Shown here: piece after piece, positions 62,332-64,000 of the stretch
Layout of the letters: every line of letters begins with the position of its first letter
Position numbering within the stretch: the stretch's first letter is position 1
NCBI GenBank assembly: GCA_000961575.1
Contig: LADP01000020.1
Coordinates: 26,455-90,454 of the forward strand
Reading direction: 5' to 3'
From: Peptococcaceae bacterium BRH_c8a
GTDB lineage: Bacteria > Bacillota > Desulfotomaculia > Desulfotomaculales > Desulfallaceae
DNA length: 64,000 nucleotides
The notes under the pieces: generated by a model
Databases searched by the model: none
What the model was told of the DNA's origin: nothing
What the model saw: the letters and a program-made list of their open reading frames with translations, nothing else
Made by a program: the position numbers and the translations under genes

Positions 62332-63192
62332 ATGCGTAAAACATATATGATCCTTGCAATGCTAATTTGCGTTTTTTTATTAAGCGGAACAGCCTATGCA
62401 ACTGAAGATCTTCCTCCGATAGTACCCGCATTTTATGATGGTACTGTTAAAAATACTGAGGGAAACACTATAAAATCTGGTACGATAAAAGCCTTTATTG
62501 AAAACGAGCTAAAGGGTGAACTAGAATTTACAAACGGCTCGTATACGACCCTAATCGTTGAAGGAGACCCGACAACCATGAATAAATCGGTTACTTTTAA
62601 AGTAACCATTGACGGAAAAGATTACGCGGCTGAGTCCAATTCATTATTATGGGTTTCAGGTGCTATTAGCGGTGAGAACGGTGTTCCAAATGTTAACCTC
62701 ATCGTAGATTATAGTGGCCCTTTGGTAGACGAAGAACAACCTAGTGAACAAACTAATAACGAACAACCTAATAGCGAGCAACCTGGCGAACAGCAAAACG
62801 AAACGCCAGCCACAAGCAAAGTCATTAATTTAACCATTGGAAAAGTAGAAGCCAGCGTAAATGATAGTCCGTATACTTTAGATTGTGAACCTTATGTAAA
62901 TAATGAGGCACAAAGAACAATGGTTCCTCTGCGTTTTGTCAGTGAAGCCCTTGGGGCACAGGTGGATTGGTTAGCCGAAACACGCCAAATTGTGATTAAA
63001 GATACTAAAACGATTACCCTAGGGATAGGCTCATTAGACGCGTTGATTGATGGTGAAAAAACCGTAATGGACAGTGCACCGGAAGTGATGTCGACCGGCA
63101 GAACATTTGTTCCCCTGCGATTCGTAAGTGAAACATTAGGTGCGCAGGTGGATTATGATGGCCCCACAAAGGGAATTACCATTACAAGATAA
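62332..63192 (+). CDS. secreted protein with two amine-oxidase-N-like stalk domains
   Basis: 286 residues. GAGGTGATATTTG precedes the ATG (a TTG directly upstream is possible). Signal peptide about 1-23. The N-terminal beta domain (about 25-128, PPIVPAFYDGTVKNTEG) is homologous to that of the cohesin-dockerin protein. A linker rich in E, Q, P and N (NNEQPNSEQPGEQQNE) leads to two stalk repeats (about 165-286, RTMVPLRFVSEALGAQVDW and RTFVPLRFVSETLGAQVDY), nearly identical to those of the 57549 gene. Probably a wall-associated surface component. Confidence 0.82.
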   Translation: MRKTYMILAMLICVFLLSGTAYATEDLPPIVPAFYDGTVKNTEGNTIKSGTIKAFIENELKGELEFTNGSYTTLIVEGDPTTMNKSVTFKVTIDGKDYAAESNSLLWVSGAISGENGVPNVNLIVDYSGPLVDEEQPSEQTNNEQPNSEQPGEQQNETPATSKVINLTIGKVEASVNDSPYTLDCEPYVNNEAQRTMVPLRFVSEALGAQVDWLAETRQIVIKDTKTITLGIGSLDALIDGEKTVMDSAPEVMSTGRTFVPLRFVSETLGAQVDYDGPTKGITITR

Positions 63193-63207
63193 TGTATTAG
63201 AGAATAA

Positions 63208-63246
63208 AGAAGCAGGAATCACTTAATGATTCCTGCTTCTTTGTTA
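63208..63246 (+). terminator. Rho-independent terminator, target of the group II intron
   Basis: A perfect 14-bp stem AGAAGCAGGAATCA/TGATTCCTGCTTCT with a CTTAA loop, followed by TTGTTA where the intron begins. Confidence 0.88.
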
Positions 63247-64000
63247 GTACGCCCAGCATGGGCGTCATCTCTAGGGTGAAAGTCCCGAACGGGGGCTGGC
63301 GAGCGCCTACCGTTAGCCAAAGGCAAGGGTGTCCGTCGCGAGACGGAATCTGAAGGAAGCCGGCGGCAAACGCTTGACCCGAGGTACACGAACCCAATTT
63401 GAGGCTGCTTCAGCCGGACGAGTCAGCTAAACATGACAAAATCCAAAGCCGCCAAAGGCTGAGGCAGTAAACTTGGGCGGGTACATGAGCGGAAAGATGA
63501 CGTTCTTATCTGGGGAGGCCTGCAGGATAAGCCAAGTAACTTGGTAACCGTCGCCGTGAGGCGGCGCTGAACCTGCAGGAGTCAGCCGAGGTCATAATAC
63601 GGCAGTAGGGGACGCCCGAACCCGGAAGGACCGAACCTAAAGGAGAGAGGAACCCGATGCGTTCGTGCAAAGAGCAACGACAGCAGCCAACCTCAAACAA
63701 AGAGGGCTCACGGCAAAGAGCAGCGGTGAAGCCGCCAGGGTATGCCGGAGCGCCGAGCTCTTCGCTGGCACAACTCGACCATTCCCCTCGCGCAGACCAG
63801 AACGACCTGCTGGAACACATGCTGGCAAGGAACAACATGCTCTCTGCCTACAAGCGGGTTAAACAGAACGGCGGAGCCCCCGGTGTTGACGGAGTGACCA
63901 TAGAACAACTACAAGTTTACCTGATTCAACATTGGGGCACGGTGAAGAACCAGCTCTTAACCGGAACCTACAAACCCATGCCCGTCAAACGGGTGGAAAT
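63247..64000 (+). mobile_element. group II intron (class C-like), 5' part
   Basis: Starts GTACGCCCAGCATGGGCG, close to the GTGCG-type 5' end of bacterial group II introns. The following sequence (CTAGGGTGAAAGTCCCGAAC, GGGGGCTGGCGAGCGCC, and later CCTAAAGGAGAGAGGAACCC before the ORF) matches the ribozyme domain I-IV layout I know from such introns. It carries a reverse transcriptase gene from 63657 and runs past the window end. The position directly behind a terminator stem is the hallmark of class C introns. Confidence 0.85.
63657..64000 (+). CDS. ltrA: group II intron reverse transcriptase/maturase, N-terminal part
   Basis: Begins MRSCKEQRQQPTSNKEGS behind AGGAGAGAGGAACCCG. After a basic, variable N-terminus of about 55 residues come the RT-0 motifs LLEHMLARNNMLSAYKRV and NGGAPGVDGVTIEQL, then GTYKPMPVKRVE, all typical of intron-encoded proteins. 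Frame open to the window edge at residue 114, so the RT catalytic YADD box, the maturase domain and the 3' end lie outside. Confidence 0.88.
   Translation, partial: MRSCKEQRQQPTSNKEGSRQRAAVKPPGYAGAPSSSLAQLDHSPRADQNDLLEHMLARNNMLSAYKRVKQNGGAPGVDGVTIEQLQVYLIQHWGTVKNQLLTGTYKPMPVKRVE

Noticed and set aside
63665..63862. 65-codon frame inside the group II intron
   Set aside because: Out of frame with the reverse transcriptase that starts at 63657, which explains the coding signal.

Overview
The window comes from a Gram-positive, dissimilatory sulfate-reducing Firmicute of the Desulfotomaculum type. Evidence: an ATP sulfurylase, APS reductase, QmoAB and HdrCB gene series in the order used by Gram-positive sulfate reducers, a DsrC gene, strong AGGAGG-type ribosome binding sites, frequent TTG/GTG starts, YlbF, DacF and KhtTU homologues, and short spacing between genes. 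The species cannot be named from sequence alone. No rRNA, tRNA or CRISPR array was seen.

Layout. 1-13 kb: housekeeping and transport (topoisomerase III cut by the left edge, a TPP-dependent oxidase/synthase, a LysM polysaccharide deacetylase, a KhtTU K+/H+ antiporter, YlbF, a HAD phosphatase convergent with an ABC-F protein, a Na/Pi cotransporter). 13-28 kb: the sulfate-respiration region (dsrC, FmdB-like and NifX-like proteins, a cysteine-cluster protein, sat, aprBA, qmoAB, hdrCB, an ArsB/NhaD-type permease). Sulfate is activated by Sat, APS is reduced by AprBA, and electrons are expected to arrive through QmoAB with HdrCB in place of the membrane subunit QmoC, which is absent. DsrC is the sulfur carrier of the later sulfite-reduction step. 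28-41 kb: CBS protein, HtrA protease, an atypical MinD-like protein, a SLC13 anion transporter, a transposase-like gene that appears catalytically dead, a TauE/SafE sulfite-exporter-like pair, an acyl-CoA ligase and a radical SAM protein. 42-51 kb: feoAB, DacF-like carboxypeptidase, a second Na/Pi transporter, a Fur-family regulator, a patatin, a MetE-like protein and a PHP phosphatase, with many REP-like palindromes between them.

51-64 kb is the most unusual part. A c-di-GMP-I (GEMM) riboswitch precedes three tandem, progressively degenerate LuxR-type receiver proteins. After these come a secreted rhodanese with a copper-amine-oxidase-N-like domain and a run of large secreted proteins built from shared modules: FN3-like repeats, cohesin, dockerin, and paired amine-oxidase-N-like stalk domains. 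One protein carries both a cohesin and a dockerin, and the next (dockerin only) is interrupted by an in-frame UGA inside a perfect hairpin just after its signal peptide. I infer a c-di-GMP-responsive cell-surface assembly locus that is not a cellulosome (no glycoside hydrolase is present). The window ends inside a group II intron, placed directly behind a transcription terminator as expected for class C introns.

Regulatory signals seen directly include Rex-like 18-bp palindromes near sat and in the long leaders of the CBS-protein and TauE genes, which also share a second sequence block, and a repeated operator-like sequence over the promoter of the fur-like gene.
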